A stretch of DNA of 64,000 nt from Tubulanus polymorphus (GCF_964204645.1 NC_134028.1:16853263-16917262), one strand, 5' to 3'. Positions 43,489-53,441 are shown, counted from the first letter of the stretch. Numbers and translations: made by a program. Notes: a model not told the origin generated them from the letters alone.

Positions 43489-44638
43489 TAATTTTGGAGC
43501 AGTAATTATCTTTATTTATATCATTCAATCCAAATGAATTATTTATTGTTGCAGTTTTAATTAGATTATTATAACCAATTATATTTCCCATCTTTAATAC
43601 TAAATCATTAGAAATAATAAATAGATTAGGGCCTACACAATAATTTAATCTAATATGTGATTTATCTAAATAATTTTGATATCTTACAATGTTTTCTGGA
43701 ATCGATCTATTTTTATCATTATGAATAGAATCTTCAAATAATACTTTGAATTGTTTCTGTGTATCAAATGATGTATTTAAATTTCCAATTATTGGGGATC
43801 TTGTTTCAACTTGCGCGCCTAAAATACATATCAAATAAGTTCTAATAGATTGATATATTCTTTGTATACCTGATTTTGTAAAACCTTCATTATTTTCTAA
43901 AATGAAATAAACCCAACCATTATTGTTTTCTTGTTTTAAATTATCATAAAATGTCGGTAATTTATTGAAATTTAATGTTTCTAAATCCTTAGTTTCTATT
44001 TTACCATAACCTAATTTATTACTATAGATATTATACAAACTATAAGATGGTATGGGAAGTGCACAATATTCTGCAATCTTTTTAGGGCAAAGAAGTGATC
44101 TTATTGTTCCAATTTTTGTTCTAAAATCAGAATTATTTATATCTATATTAAATTCATTAAAAATTTTATAAAACTTTGATAAATTAATATTATTATCTAA
44201 TTCTTTAAAATACCTAGATCCTGGTAAAGTGCACTCTAATTCATTTAATATATTTCTGATTTGAAAGTATGTATGAAATCTAAATAAACTTTGAATTAAT
44301 TTATATTTAAAATTATTCAAATGATCATTCCAACTAATTCCACATCCTGTTGTTGCACAATAAACAGCAAAATTTAATTGGTTCTGCCAATACTTCATAT
44401 TAGATTTTAATAACCATTGTTTTTCATCTTTCAATTTTTTAAAATCAATTAAATATACATGAAATATATTTTCCATCTTTGCATTAAAATTATTAGTTTC
44501 AGTAACATAAATTTCTAAATTAGTTAATGAATCTAAAACTTCATTTCTATATGTGATATCTTTATTAAAATCTATTGCTGGAATATTATATTTAATTGAT
44601 TTTATATATTGGAAAGCTTTTGGAAAACTATCTTCCAT
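43478..44638 (-). CDS. Conserved-looking Polinton protein of unknown function, 386 aa
   Basis: Intact, the longest undamaged ORF of the element. Landmarks: SIKYNIPAIDFNKDI, NLEIYVTETNNFNAKMENIF, YLIDFKKLKDEKQWLLKSNM, NFAVYCATTGCGISWNDHL, GWVYFILENNEGFTKSGIQR and YCVGPNLFIISNDLVLKMG. No transmembrane segment or catalytic motif is evident. The text is reminiscent of an uncharacterised protein that accompanies capsid genes in animal Polintons (PY-like), which I recall only loosely. ATG follows a TAATTTTTTAATTATATAA motif (late class). The start and end are well defined; function is not. Confidence 0.7.
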   Translation of the reverse strand: MEDSFPKAFQYIKSIKYNIPAIDFNKDITYRNEVLDSLTNLEIYVTETNNFNAKMENIFHVYLIDFKKLKDEKQWLLKSNMKYWQNQLNFAVYCATTGCGISWNDHLNNFKYKLIQSLFRFHTYFQIRNILNELECTLPGSRYFKELDNNINLSKFYKIFNEFNIDINNSDFRTKIGTIRSLLCPKKIAEYCALPIPSYSLYNIYSNKLGYGKIETKDLETLNFNKLPTFYDNLKQENNNGWVYFILENNEGFTKSGIQRIYQSIRTYLICILGAQVETRSPIIGNLNTSFDTQKQFKVLFEDSIHNDKNRSIPENIVRYQNYLDKSHIRLNYCVGPNLFIISNDLVLKMGNIIGYNNLIKTATINNSFGLNDINKDNYCSKINGR

Positions 44639-44669
44639 TTATATAATTAAAAAATTAATAATTAACTAA

Positions 44670-45089
44670 TTATTTTAATAATTTATCTTGTTCTTCAACT
44701 GTTATATGGCCATTTAAACTTATTATATAATCTAGTGTATTTTTTAATTTATTAATTTATTTTATATTAGTTATAATTTTTTCTTTATTACTTTTTATAT
44801 TTAATTTTGAACTTATACCGGTTAATACACTTGATGATAATCCTAACACACCAATTGATATAGCTAAAGGTGTTAATGGACTGAATATTGCTAGAAATGT
44901 TATTACAGAACTAATTGTAACCGAACCACTAATAATAAGATAATATATAATTTTACTTTTTAAATATTTTTTCTTTTTTATCTTTAAGTCATTTTCAAAT
45001 TCTAATATTTGTTTTTCTAAATATATTTTTAATTTAGTTTTATTTATATCATGAGGAATAATATCAATATTATCAACTTTATCTTCCAT
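44670..45089 (-). pseudogene. Two-helix membrane protein with premature stop
   Basis: 110 open codons then, after an in-frame TAA (44757-44759), 28 more codons in the same frame ending at a second TAA (44670-44672) with a plausible tail (LDYIISLNGHITVEEQDKLL). The N-terminal ~45 residues are charged and helical; two adjacent hydrophobic helices follow (IIYYLIISGSVTISSVITFL and FSPLTPLAISIGVLGLSSSV). ATG follows TTTTTTTTGCTAAATAAATG (late class). Function unknown. Confidence 0.65.
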
Positions 45090-45109
45090 TTATTTAGCAA
45101 AAAAAATTA

Positions 45110-45532
45110 CTAATTAGTAAATCTATACGCTACAAATATAACAATAACAGTTCCACCTAAAATCCAAATGATTTCATATTTCTGTTGTTCTTTACTTGGG
45201 GTATAATAATCTGATAATTTAGGTTTGTATAGATGTAATTTTTCTTTATTGGTTAATGCGTTATATAAACTCATTGCATCATCAACTGATTGAAAATCTC
45301 TGCGTGAAATCTTCTGATCATATAATTCCTTGTTAATATAATCCATATAGTTTTGTTTCTTTTCTCTGTATTCTTCTGCTGCTTTATTGTATTTCTCTAA
45401 TGCTAAGTTATGTCTTTTTTGTTCTGTTAATGATCCATTTTTATCAATATGCTTAAATAAATATCCACCACCAGTAAATACTAAAGCGTAAACAATTGCC
45501 GATCCTATAATAGTTATAATTGCAGAAGCCAT
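45110..45532 (-). CDS. Two-pass membrane protein, 140 aa
   Basis: Intact, not recognised. Hydrophobic helix at residues 1-25 (IITIIGSAIVYALVFTGGGY), a charged helical middle (KYNKAAEEYREKKQNYMDYI), and a C-terminal helix (IIWILGGTVIVIFVAYRF). ATG abuts the late-class motif TTTTTTTGCTAAATAAATG. Such small membrane proteins cluster between the capsid genes in this element. Confidence 0.7.
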   Translation of the reverse strand: MASAIITIIGSAIVYALVFTGGGYLFKHIDKNGSLTEQKRHNLALEKYNKAAEEYREKKQNYMDYINKELYDQKISRRDFQSVDDAMSLYNALTNKEKLHLYKPKLSDYYTPSKEQQKYEIIWILGGTVIVIFVAYRFTN

Positions 45533-45553
45533 TTATTTAGCAAAAAAATTATG
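45533..45553 (-). promoter_or_regulatory. Late-type upstream motif, 140-aa gene (representative)
   Basis: AATTTTTTTGCTAAATAA then ATG. Variants precede ATG of the major capsid (TTTTTTTGTTAAATAA), 45089 (TTTTTTTTGCTAAATAA), 45778 (TTTTTTTGATAAATAT), 46135 (TTTTTTCATTATATAA), 44638 (TTTTTTAATTATATAA) and 43235 (TTTTTTTATAATGTAA) genes. All are structural or membrane genes on the - strand. Confidence 0.7.
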
Positions 45554-45556
45554 CAT

Positions 45557-45778
45557 TTATATGGGAGGAATATATTTTTGTTTTTCTAAATAATCAATAG
45601 TTAAATTAGATAAAGTAATTGCTAATGTTAATTTTAAGATATCATTTATATCAAATCTATCAAAATTAACACTTCCCATTTTAAATACTTTTTTTAATAC
45701 CATTGAATAACCAACAGTTCCAACTGATAGAAATGCTCCATTATATAATCCAGTTATTATCCACTTATTATCACTCAT
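45557..45778 (-). CDS. Small membrane protein, 73 aa
   Basis: Not recognised. Contains a weakly hydrophobic first segment (GLYNGAFLSVGTVGYSMVL) and a second (ILKLTLAITLSNLTIDYL). The ATG lies in a mutated late-class motif, TTTTTTTGATAAATATATG. Because of those changes the frame is continuous with the upstream ORF (45944-46135) apart from that ORF's stop, so the original stop codon of the upstream gene was probably within this motif. Confidence 0.55.
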   Translation of the reverse strand: MSDNKWIITGLYNGAFLSVGTVGYSMVLKKVFKMGSVNFDRFDINDILKLTLAITLSNLTIDYLEKQKYIPPI

Positions 45779-45779
45779 A

Positions 45780-46135
45780 TATTTATCAAAAAAATTACTA
45801 TCTTCAAAATATTTAGTTAACTTATTTATGATTAATTCAACATTTATTTCATTACTAGTTTCATTTGTATATATTTCAATTATTATTTTTTTAATATCAT
45901 CGATGATAAAATCTTCATCTAATTCATAAAATCTTAAAGATTCTCAAATTAAATTAGTAATCTTTTCTACATTTAAATTTTCTTTATCTATTGTTGTTTC
46001 ATACTCAAATGTTGTTTCATTAGAAAATGCAATATTTTTGATATGTGTAATTACATCATTAACGTTAAATTTCATTTCTTTCTCATGTTTAAAATCAAAC
46101 CCAAAACATATTCTCGGTCCAACAGTTATATTCAT
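45780..46135 (-). pseudogene. Small acidic protein, ~118 codons, with in-frame TGA
   Basis: Open from 46135 to an in-frame TGA at 45944-45946 (63 codons: NITVGPRICFGFDFKHEKEM at the start) and then open again for about 55 codons of similar acidic, helical composition (ESLRFYELDEDFIIDDIKK). The gene probably once ended at the stop that belonged to the next gene's upstream motif. ATG follows TTTTTTCATTATATAAATG. Not recognised. Confidence 0.5.
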
Positions 46136-46151
46136 TTATATAATGAAAAAA

Positions 46152-46906
46152 TTACTCTTTACATCTTATAACTAATTCATAAATTACAGGAAAGTTATTC
46201 AAATCAATTAAGTATCCATTATGATTTCTTACTTCTAATCTAAAATTATTAAATTTAGGAATGCAAGGTTTAAAATCACATTCTGTTAAATTATAATTTA
46301 TTTGAGTTCCAAATTGTTTAACATTTTTAGCGGTAAAATATTTAGTATACTAGAACTACAAATTGTTTCTTTAGTTGCTTCGAAAGTTTTTGTAGGATTG
46401 ATTAAATTGCAATAAATATAAAAGTGCGTAAAAGGTATTATATTTGAGATGCCTTCTGCGTTTCCAGTAACTGTAAGCGGTTTAATTCCTAACATTTTAG
46501 CCAGTGGTTTGTTTACCATAAATTTATGTTGTTCATTAGATATCTTTATTCTTATTTTATTAGTACTATCAATTTTATTAAATTTAATTTCAAATACAGA
46601 AGTGCCCCCAATTTTCAACCGAGCTCTTCTATTAATTTCCTGCGCTAATGATTCTAAATTATATAATCCTGGTTTTAAAAATATATGAAACCATTTATCT
46701 TTATTTCTCATATAAATCATAAACCCTCTATGTTCAAAAGTTTTATCCGATATATTATAAAAAGAATTACATAAACTTATATTTACTAATTTAAAATCAA
46801 CAAAATTCTTGAATTCTCTATCTAATTGTACTAGTAAATTATGTGATTTATAATTTGTAAGTTTTCTTGAATCAACAAATATTCTGTATTCTTTTAATTC
46901 TACCAT
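46152..46906 (-). pseudogene. Minor capsid (penton-like) protein, frameshifted
   Basis: Begins ELKEYRIFVDSRKLTNYKS, the 'VDSR' start typical of Polinton minor capsid/penton proteins, and continues with LVNISLCNSFYNISD, WFHIFLKPGLYNLESLAQEI and KPLAKMLGIKPLTVTGNAEG. In the family this single jelly-roll protein occupies the capsid vertices. A one-base loss in an A run near 46320 shifts the frame; the remaining ~55 codons lie in the next frame and end CKE before TAA at 46152-46154. The upstream motif (AATAAGAAAATATGTAAAAT) is intermediate between the two classes. Confidence 0.85.
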
Positions 46907-46923
46907 TTATTTTACATATTTTC

Positions 46924-47277
46924 TTATTCGAAATCTATTTCATGGTGCCCCTTTTCATTCTTACCTTTGTATACGAAATAGAAATCTCCAGAACATAATT
47001 CTTCTAAATCTTCACTTGATAATCTATGAAATCTATCTGGTAAATATGTTCTGAATTTATGTGTATTTCCTTTTAATCCTTCATATTCTAAGTGTATAAC
47101 TAATTTATCTCCATATTTGTTAGTAACTCTATCAATATTTGTAATTAGATATTTCTTATGGATTATTAATTCTTTTAACTTCTTAAATTTATAATCTACT
47201 GATTTGACATTAGTAGTATCTTTTATTCTATCTAGAAATAATTTGTTGTTCTCACTGTGCGTTTGTTTACTCTCCAT
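46924..47277 (-). CDS. Unknown 117-aa protein, possibly OB-fold-like
   Basis: Intact ORF. The C-terminal 75 residues (KYLITNIDRVTNKYGDKLVI ... YLPDRFHRLSSEDLEEL ... GDFYFVYKG) have an alternating strand pattern resembling small single-strand-DNA-binding OB-fold proteins found beside polymerase in some Polintons. That is inference from pattern only. ATG follows TTTTAATAAAAATATGTATT, the same motif as polymerase and HNH genes, which fits a replication role. Confidence 0.6.
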   Translation of the reverse strand: MESKQTHSENNKLFLDRIKDTTNVKSVDYKFKKLKELIIHKKYLITNIDRVTNKYGDKLVIHLEYEGLKGNTHKFRTYLPDRFHRLSSEDLEELCSGDFYFVYKGKNEKGHHEIDFE

Positions 47278-47306
47278 TTATAATACATATTTTTATTAAA
47301 ATTTGA

Positions 47307-48155
47307 TTAACGCGTTAGAATTCTTTTCCTTATCTCGTTCTCTTTTGTTTCTTCTCTTTTAAATTTTAAGTATTCATCTAAATTGCAACCATAAGCAACT
47401 GTATGAATTCCATCATCTAAAATATATCTTTTATCATCAAATGGGTTTAGACTTATCTTTTCAATTTCTTCAACATATTGTTCATTATTTGGTTCATTGT
47501 TCCATAATTCAATGAATTTCGTTGCTTTATCTAATTGATCCAAATATAACTGAAAATCTAGTTTATTAGATTTGATTTGATTTTCTTTCTTTTCAAGAAG
47601 TCTTAGATTCTTCCAATTCCAAATTAATTTCTGATTGTGTTCATCATTCATGTTAAATTTAGATATCGGTAACACATGATCAATATGAAAGTATTCACCA
47701 TAGTTTTTTTCATTCATTTTATCGTTGAATTGATATACAATCCACGATTTGAGAAATTCATCTGAACAACCCAATAAATTAGATAGTGTAACTGAATGCG
47801 CTTCTTTACTGAATAATTGTGATAATCTATTACCTAGACATTGTTTCATTTTAAAATTAAAATCTGTTTGATATCTTTCTTTATGATATTTATTTTGATA
47901 CGCTTTAACGCGTTCTGGATTATTTCCCTTCCATTGCTTAATTTTATCGTTGCGTGCTTCAATATTATCTCTATAATATTGTTGATTATTCTGATTATAA
48001 CAGCTTTTACAATTATGGCGTAAACCATCTTTACCAATCTTACGTTTATAATAATCTGTAAATGGCTTACTTATTTTACATTTGCAACATGTTTTATGAT
48101 ATATATTTATAACACTATTTGTAATATTGATAGTTTGTGATTGTTCCGGCTCCAT
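47307..48155 (-). CDS. HNH endonuclease fused to a copy of the polymerase C-terminal tail, 282 aa
   Basis: Intact. N-terminal zinc-binding CCKCKISKPFTDYYKRK and CKSCYNQ; middle basic helical region; HNH core HIDHVLPISKFNMNDE, IWNWKNLRLLEKKENQ and KSNKLDFQLYLDQLDKA. Residues from about 228 (EEIEKISLNPFDDKRYILDD ... YGCNLDEYLKFKREE) are a duplicate of the end of the neighbouring polymerase gene (48185-48350), and the downstream spacer and promoter-like motif are duplicated too. The other HNH copy at 34334-35128 lacks this tail. HNH proteins nick or cut DNA, often to spread their own gene. ATG follows TTTTAATAAAAATATGTATT. Confidence 0.85.
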   Translation of the reverse strand: MEPEQSQTINITNSVINIYHKTCCKCKISKPFTDYYKRKIGKDGLRHNCKSCYNQNNQQYYRDNIEARNDKIKQWKGNNPERVKAYQNKYHKERYQTDFNFKMKQCLGNRLSQLFSKEAHSVTLSNLLGCSDEFLKSWIVYQFNDKMNEKNYGEYFHIDHVLPISKFNMNDEHNQKLIWNWKNLRLLEKKENQIKSNKLDFQLYLDQLDKATKFIELWNNEPNNEQYVEEIEKISLNPFDDKRYILDDGIHTVAYGCNLDEYLKFKREETKENEIRKRILTR

Positions 48156-48183
48156 TTATAATACATATTTTTATTAAAACTGA
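48156..48183 (-). promoter_or_regulatory. Early-type upstream motif, HNH gene (representative)
   Basis: TTTTAATAAAAATATGTATT followed by ATAA and the ATG. Near-identical sequences stand directly before the polymerase (51914-51940), the 117-aa gene (47278-47305), the 295-aa gene (39279-39303) and both left-end copies (before 33979 and 34334). Six examples at a fixed distance from ATG argue for a promoter/initiator. Confidence 0.75.
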
Positions 48184-48184
48184 A

Positions 48185-51100
48185 TTAACACGTTATAATC
48201 CTGTTCATTATTTCCTTTTCTTTCTCTTCTTCCCTTTTAAATTTTAAGTATTCATCTAAATTGCAACCATACGCGACTGTGTGTATACCATCATCTAATA
48301 TATATCGTTTATCATCAATGGATTCAAACTTGTCTTCTCTATTTCTTCAATAAACATTTCGTGGTACTCAGCTCTTAAACATCTCATCTTATGTTTTCTA
48401 ACTTCTTCATTGAATATACAATTGATGTAATCTTTGAAATGAATATTCTTTTCTACTACACTTTTGGTTATTCCTTTTAACTTTTTAGCTTCATGTTCTT
48501 TAGTTTTTTTATGAATACATTTTAGATCTAATACCGATGAATTCAATCATTTCTTCACCACCTTATCCATCTTTGAATTTACCGGGAACTTTTTTATTAT
48601 CATTGCTAAACAATTCATGATCTTTAGGATAATTACTGAAATCAAAATGATGTCTTAATGTTTTTAAATCATCAGTTATGTTATCAGTTTTTATCTTTAA
48701 TATGTAACTGTCGGTATCAAAATATAATATTTCTTTATGTTTTTCTCCAAAAAGTGGTTGTAATACATTATAATAGAATTCATACATTAGTAATTTTGAT
48801 AATTCTAAAACTGAAGCGCCAACATAGATTGGTTTATTAAATTTCATTGATGTTCTTCTCATTTTAACTGCGGCTAAATTTTCATCAAATATTTTGTTAC
48901 CTATAAATTTAGGATATGTTTGTAAATGTCTAATTCTTTTACCATTACTAACTAACTCAATATCATTTCTATTTCTAATATTTTCACAAGTCTTACCATA
49001 GAATGCATTATTCATTAACTTGAAGAAATCTTTCTCAAAATCAGTTTTAGTATCAGTTCTCTGTTTGGTGTTAAAATCTATATATTTTTCTAACCATTTA
49101 GATTGACTAAATGAAATATATCTATGTACTTTTTTTAGAACCATTCCTTGTTTTAGATAAAACTTTAACATTCTATAATGTACTACATAATTATATTTAT
49201 CTTCTTGAGTTACCATTAACTTTTCTGTATGAATATGATTTTCGGGTTTGATTCTTTTTTGGTAATTTGATAATTCTTCATGTGTCACAGTTTTATGTTC
49301 GGGACAGTAAGCTAGATTTCTAGATTTAAATTTTTTATCTTCAGGATATTCTAAATCTACAACAAAGAAGTAACCAGTATCTGAATCATCTGCAATATCT
49401 AGAATTCTTTTCTTCCAATCAAATTTATCTACATTTTCATGCGGTAAAACTTCACTTATTTCAAATACTCCATAAGGTTGTGGTTCCATCATTGCCCAAC
49501 CATACAAATTATTTGCATCTATATATAATAACTTATATCTAGGGTTATCATTTACATTGAAATATCTATCACCTAATACACCAGAAACTCCTCCTCTTAT
49601 AGATTTTTCAAATAATAATAATTGATCTATATCTGTTAACAAATCCATTTTTATATCTGTAAATTTTAATCCACAATCCCATGTTAAACCTGGACTTGAA
49701 TAACAATGACATGGATCAATATTAAAATATTTTAGGTTTACATCTCTAAACCTTTCAAATATATCGGTCAATAATAATACATCTGATTTTAAATATATAT
49801 CTACTAATTGCCCATGATTTTCTACTTTGAAATGATTCCAAATATTCAATGTTCTATTATATACTTCATCTTTAACATATTCATTTTTTAATTCATCATA
49901 AAATTGTTCTTTTGATAATTCAGTTATGTTAAAATCATTATGATTTTTATAGAAAGAATATGGAATTGCTCCTTTATATCTCATTAATTGGAAATCATCA
50001 TTATTTGGGTAGTGTTGTTTTAATATTTTTAATTCATCATCAACTAATGATTTTGATAAGTTATCTAATGAACTATTTAAAAATCTATATGAATCTATAA
50101 ATCTTAAACACCCAAATTGGAATGATATATAATTCTCAGATGTTTTAGCTAACATTCTAAATTTATAAGTTGGTATTTTATCTTTTGATCTATTTGAATT
50201 TAATATTTCTATTTCATTATTAATTTCTTCTATTTTATGGCATAACTGTTTGATGAATAAATGTGCATCATATCCTGATAGATTATGAAATATAACTGGT
50301 ACAAAGTTAATTTTCTTAGCTTGTAAGTTACAATTCTCATGCGCTGCGCCTCTAAACTTTCCATTCAAATGATCATGGTCTCTTACTTTTTTATCTTTAT
50401 AATTAAATATCATTTCACAATAATAATATTTATCTGCAAACTCAAATGCTTCTTTATCTTCTTCTGTCATTATAATTTCTATATTTGTATTCAATAATTT
50501 ACTAAATCTGATTTCATATTCAATTAATAAGTCACAAAAATGATTGATAACATTTTCATTTCTATAATGATAATATTCACTTTTAATTAGTTCTGGATAA
50601 TCAGATTTTATATATAACCCGAAAGCAGCAGCTGATTGATGAATCTTTTTAATAGTATTTGTTTTTGGTGGTTCTTCAGAATAATCATTTTCAATAGAAT
50701 TTAATTTCTTTCTCTTATAATATATTTCTTTTCTATCTTGATCAGTTAATTCTTTATTTAATGATTCAAAATCTCCATATATAACAAATGGAACTTTATT
50801 TTTGTAATCATATTTTTTGAATTCTAATATTTTATCCTTTTCATTTGGTAAAACTAATTTACAATAATCATGATTTTCACATAATTGTTTATGATTTAAT
50901 AATGCACTTTCAGTTCTGAATTTATGTAAACATTTTCTACATAGGTATATTTTATTATCAAAATCATTTTCTGATTTGAAAAATTAATCGATTCTTTTAA
51001 TCCACATATAATGATTCCCATAATATAGTATATCTATAACACCATTTGAATCATAATCTTTTGATGCTTCAATATCTGGTTCTTTATAATATGATACATT

Positions 51101-51913
51101 ATTTTCATCAATTGGTTTTGATTTAGTTAACTTATTATATTTTGTGTTATAAACGTGTAAAGTCATAAATATTATTTCATCAAATATTAAACCAGATCCT
51201 TCAAAATATTTATCTTCTATTTTAGTTTTTACTTCATTATAACATTTATCTAATTTATCATCTATATGTTGTTTAGATATAATATGTTGTGAATGAGAAT
51301 TTATATTATATATTGGTTTATCTTCAGATTTTCTAAAGTTTACTTTAACTGATATACTAATTTTAGGATATTCAACATCAGTTATTTTTATTATTTCTTT
51401 CATATTTTCTGAATGTTTTTTATTTTCTTCTAATGTTTTTCCTTTATGAAATTTAAACTCAATAGCTGCTGGACCAATATCACTTTTAAATGCTTCGGTT
51501 ATCTCTATATCTTTTTTATTATCTAATGAATTAATATAATTTCTTACATCTTCCATGTATGGTCTTTTATTGTTTAATTTATTTTTTATGCTTTTAATTG
51601 TCTTCTGTTTCGTATCGTTATCATTATCAAAATAATCCTCACCTAAAATATCATTATTCATATTTCTAATATGGCTTTTAGATTTTAAATGTTCATTATA
51701 ATATCTTTTATCACTGAATGATTGATTACATGTATCACATTTGTATGTTTCTTTTTCATTCTTTAATTCATCTAATTTAGTTTCTAATATATCATCTTCA
51801 TATTCTAATTTCAATTTATTCTCTAAATGTGTTTTAGTTTTATTGTGTCTTGCTTTTTGGGATTTATCTATATTGATATTACATGTTGGACAGTAGTACT
51901 TATTTGCTTCCAT
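48185..51913 (-). pseudogene. Protein-primed family B DNA polymerase (Polinton PolB), broken
   Basis: About 1240 codons. N-terminus: two C2H2 fingers, then a third (CRKCLHKFRTESALLNH) near 50940. An endonuclease-VII-like HDHLNGKFRGAAHENCN follows. Exonuclease motifs: YGDFESL, FHNLSGYDAHLF and YLKSDVLLLTDIF. Polymerase motifs: A YIDANNLYGWAM, B KLMNNAFYGKTCEN, C ILYFDTDSYI. Breaks: in-frame TAA at 50984-50986, in-frame TAA at 48563-48565, and frameshifts near 48517 and 48312. The reading frame is open from 50983 to 48566, well beyond the first ATG there (50494). The tail ends at 48185-48187. Its first ~90 codons lie in the right terminal repeat. Upstream motif TTTTAATAAAAAATTTAGTA. Confidence 0.93.
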
Positions 51914-52101
51914 TTTAATACTAAATTTTTTATTAAAATTGATTTTAGAAGTTATTCATTTATATTTTATTCATATATATATGAATATTTTAAGAGTAAT
52001 AGGGAATAAGTTGTTTCATATCAAAGGTTGAAGTGGCGAGTGAGTAAAAAATAAAAAATAAATTCGAGTTTGCGAGAATTTATTTTTTATTTTTTATGAG
52101 C
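51644..52101 (-). repeat. Polinton right terminal inverted repeat
   Basis: Reverse complement of about 33795-34248. It contains the start of the polymerase gene, the motif upstream of it, and near the outer end a perfect 20-bp-arm hairpin. The match with the left end stops at ATGAGC (about 52101); the outer 46 bp of the left end are absent. Confidence 0.9.
52046..52095. repeat. Perfect terminal hairpin (20-bp arms, 10-nt loop)
   Basis: AAAAAATAAAAAATAAATTC and its exact complement GAATTTATTTTTTATTTTTT are separated by GAGTTTGCGA. The left end has a mutated equivalent around 33800-33841. Such hairpins could mark the priming or resolution point of a linear protein-primed genome; function not shown. 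Confidence 0.85.
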
Positions 52102-53441
52102 GATTTTTTGGGCCTGTCCCCGTAATCCCTTTGGGTCTTTAACCCTTTCACACCTAAAATTTTTTATTAAAAAAAAATATTAAATTTCCGTTAAATCATC
52201 ATCAAGCTAACCATAACACCCCCGGCAGCTATAGAAATGAACAGATTACATATTCTATTGCAGTTTACAAAATTACTCGGCCAATTTAAAAGGAAAGATG
52301 GTATCATTATCTTAGCCTTAGAGATCCTTAGACCAACGAAATGATTAATGATGAACTAGTTAATTTTGGGCTTGGGTAATCTAAATAAAATGCCGCTGAC
52401 ACATAATGCAAGATTGCTGAGAATTCACAAATTGTTAGTAGAGGCTAAATTTGTCACGTAAGAAAAATCATATCGTGACGTTGGCATACAATGGTGCGCG
52501 CCGATTGGCCGTTCCGTCACGCAAATGCTTTAAAGGTGCGGCCGGAACTGCATCCGACAATCTGCATCCCAATTGTATCTCATTTTGGAGTTGTGTCATG
52601 CAGATATATGTAGCCTATATACTTTAGTGTTACCCTTTTATCCTGATGCTGTTTCATTGTTTGAGGCCATATTTTATACGGAAATATTATTTTGCAATTA
52701 AATGGAGTGATAATTATATAGATCGTAACTTTTCTGCTTTCTTTTTCTTCTATTTCGTTTTTCATTGGTCATCGTTCGTATCAAAGCTTGCTCAATTCGA
52801 ATCGGTCTATCCCAGCTTGAAGCCAAAATAGATGCTGGTTCAGTCGGATTAATTTGTTTTTTCACCCATTTTAAGAAAATTTGACTATATCGAACGTGCA
52901 GGTATCTGGATCCAGGAAATCTGGGTAGCCTCTATTTTTGTGACGGTACCGAATTGGCTGCAACGTGATTCCATTGCAGTTTTGATTCATTCATCGCTGA
53001 TTTTGTAATACAGTCTGGAACAATTCTAGAGGCCAAATGCTCACAGTACTAACAGTGCTCACAGTTGATACTTTTTACTGATTCAAGGGGACCACAGACT
53101 TGTCAGTTTAAAACCAGTAACCATGGGTAGTGTATAAACATATAATGATTAAACATTATTTTTTCCAACAAATTTACAAAATTTTACTGTGTGCAATGGA
53201 GAAATGCAACAATTATTGTGAGTACATTATTGCCTTTCATTTTTCGTTAAATTTTAACATCTGGATAAGTGCAAAAAGTGCAAATATTGAAGTAATGCTC
53301 TCTAATAATATGATTTGTTGATAGGATCATGTATCCGTAGTCGCGATAGCTTTAAATTAGATAAAAGTGGCAGAAATCCCTTAAAATAAGTGCAATATCA
53401 TCAATATCAATATAATATCGATATCATCGAGCCAGATTCAT
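52102..53441. other. Host flank right of the Polinton, no gene
   Basis: Base composition shifts to host level at GATTTTTTGGGCCTGTCCCC. An isolated TTTAACCCTTTCACACC end-like sequence sits at about 52139. Short overlapping ORFs on both strands have no recognisable content. Confidence 0.5.

Larger units (their letters stand above)
33749..52101. mobile_element. Polinton/Maverick element, ~18.35 kb, inactivated
   Basis: AT-rich block with long terminal inverted repeats and the diagnostic Polinton gene set: protein-primed family B DNA polymerase, retrovirus-like integrase with chromodomain, FtsK/HerA-type packaging ATPase, double jelly-roll major capsid protein and minor capsid protein. Genes left of 38.0 kb read rightward; all genes right of 38.39 kb read leftward. 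It contains a later 1.19-kb transposon insertion. Without that, the element is about 17.2 kb, within the usual Polinton range. At least nine in-frame stops and five or six frameshifts show that it cannot replicate autonomously as assembled. An adenovirus-type maturation protease, usual in Polintons, was not found. Confidence 0.95.

Noticed and set aside
36324-51913. Reassigned stop codons in the Polinton
   Set aside because: In-frame TAA and TGA codons interrupt conserved genes, but frameshifts occur in the same genes and intact genes end at normal TAA/TGA stops. Decay is simpler than recoding.
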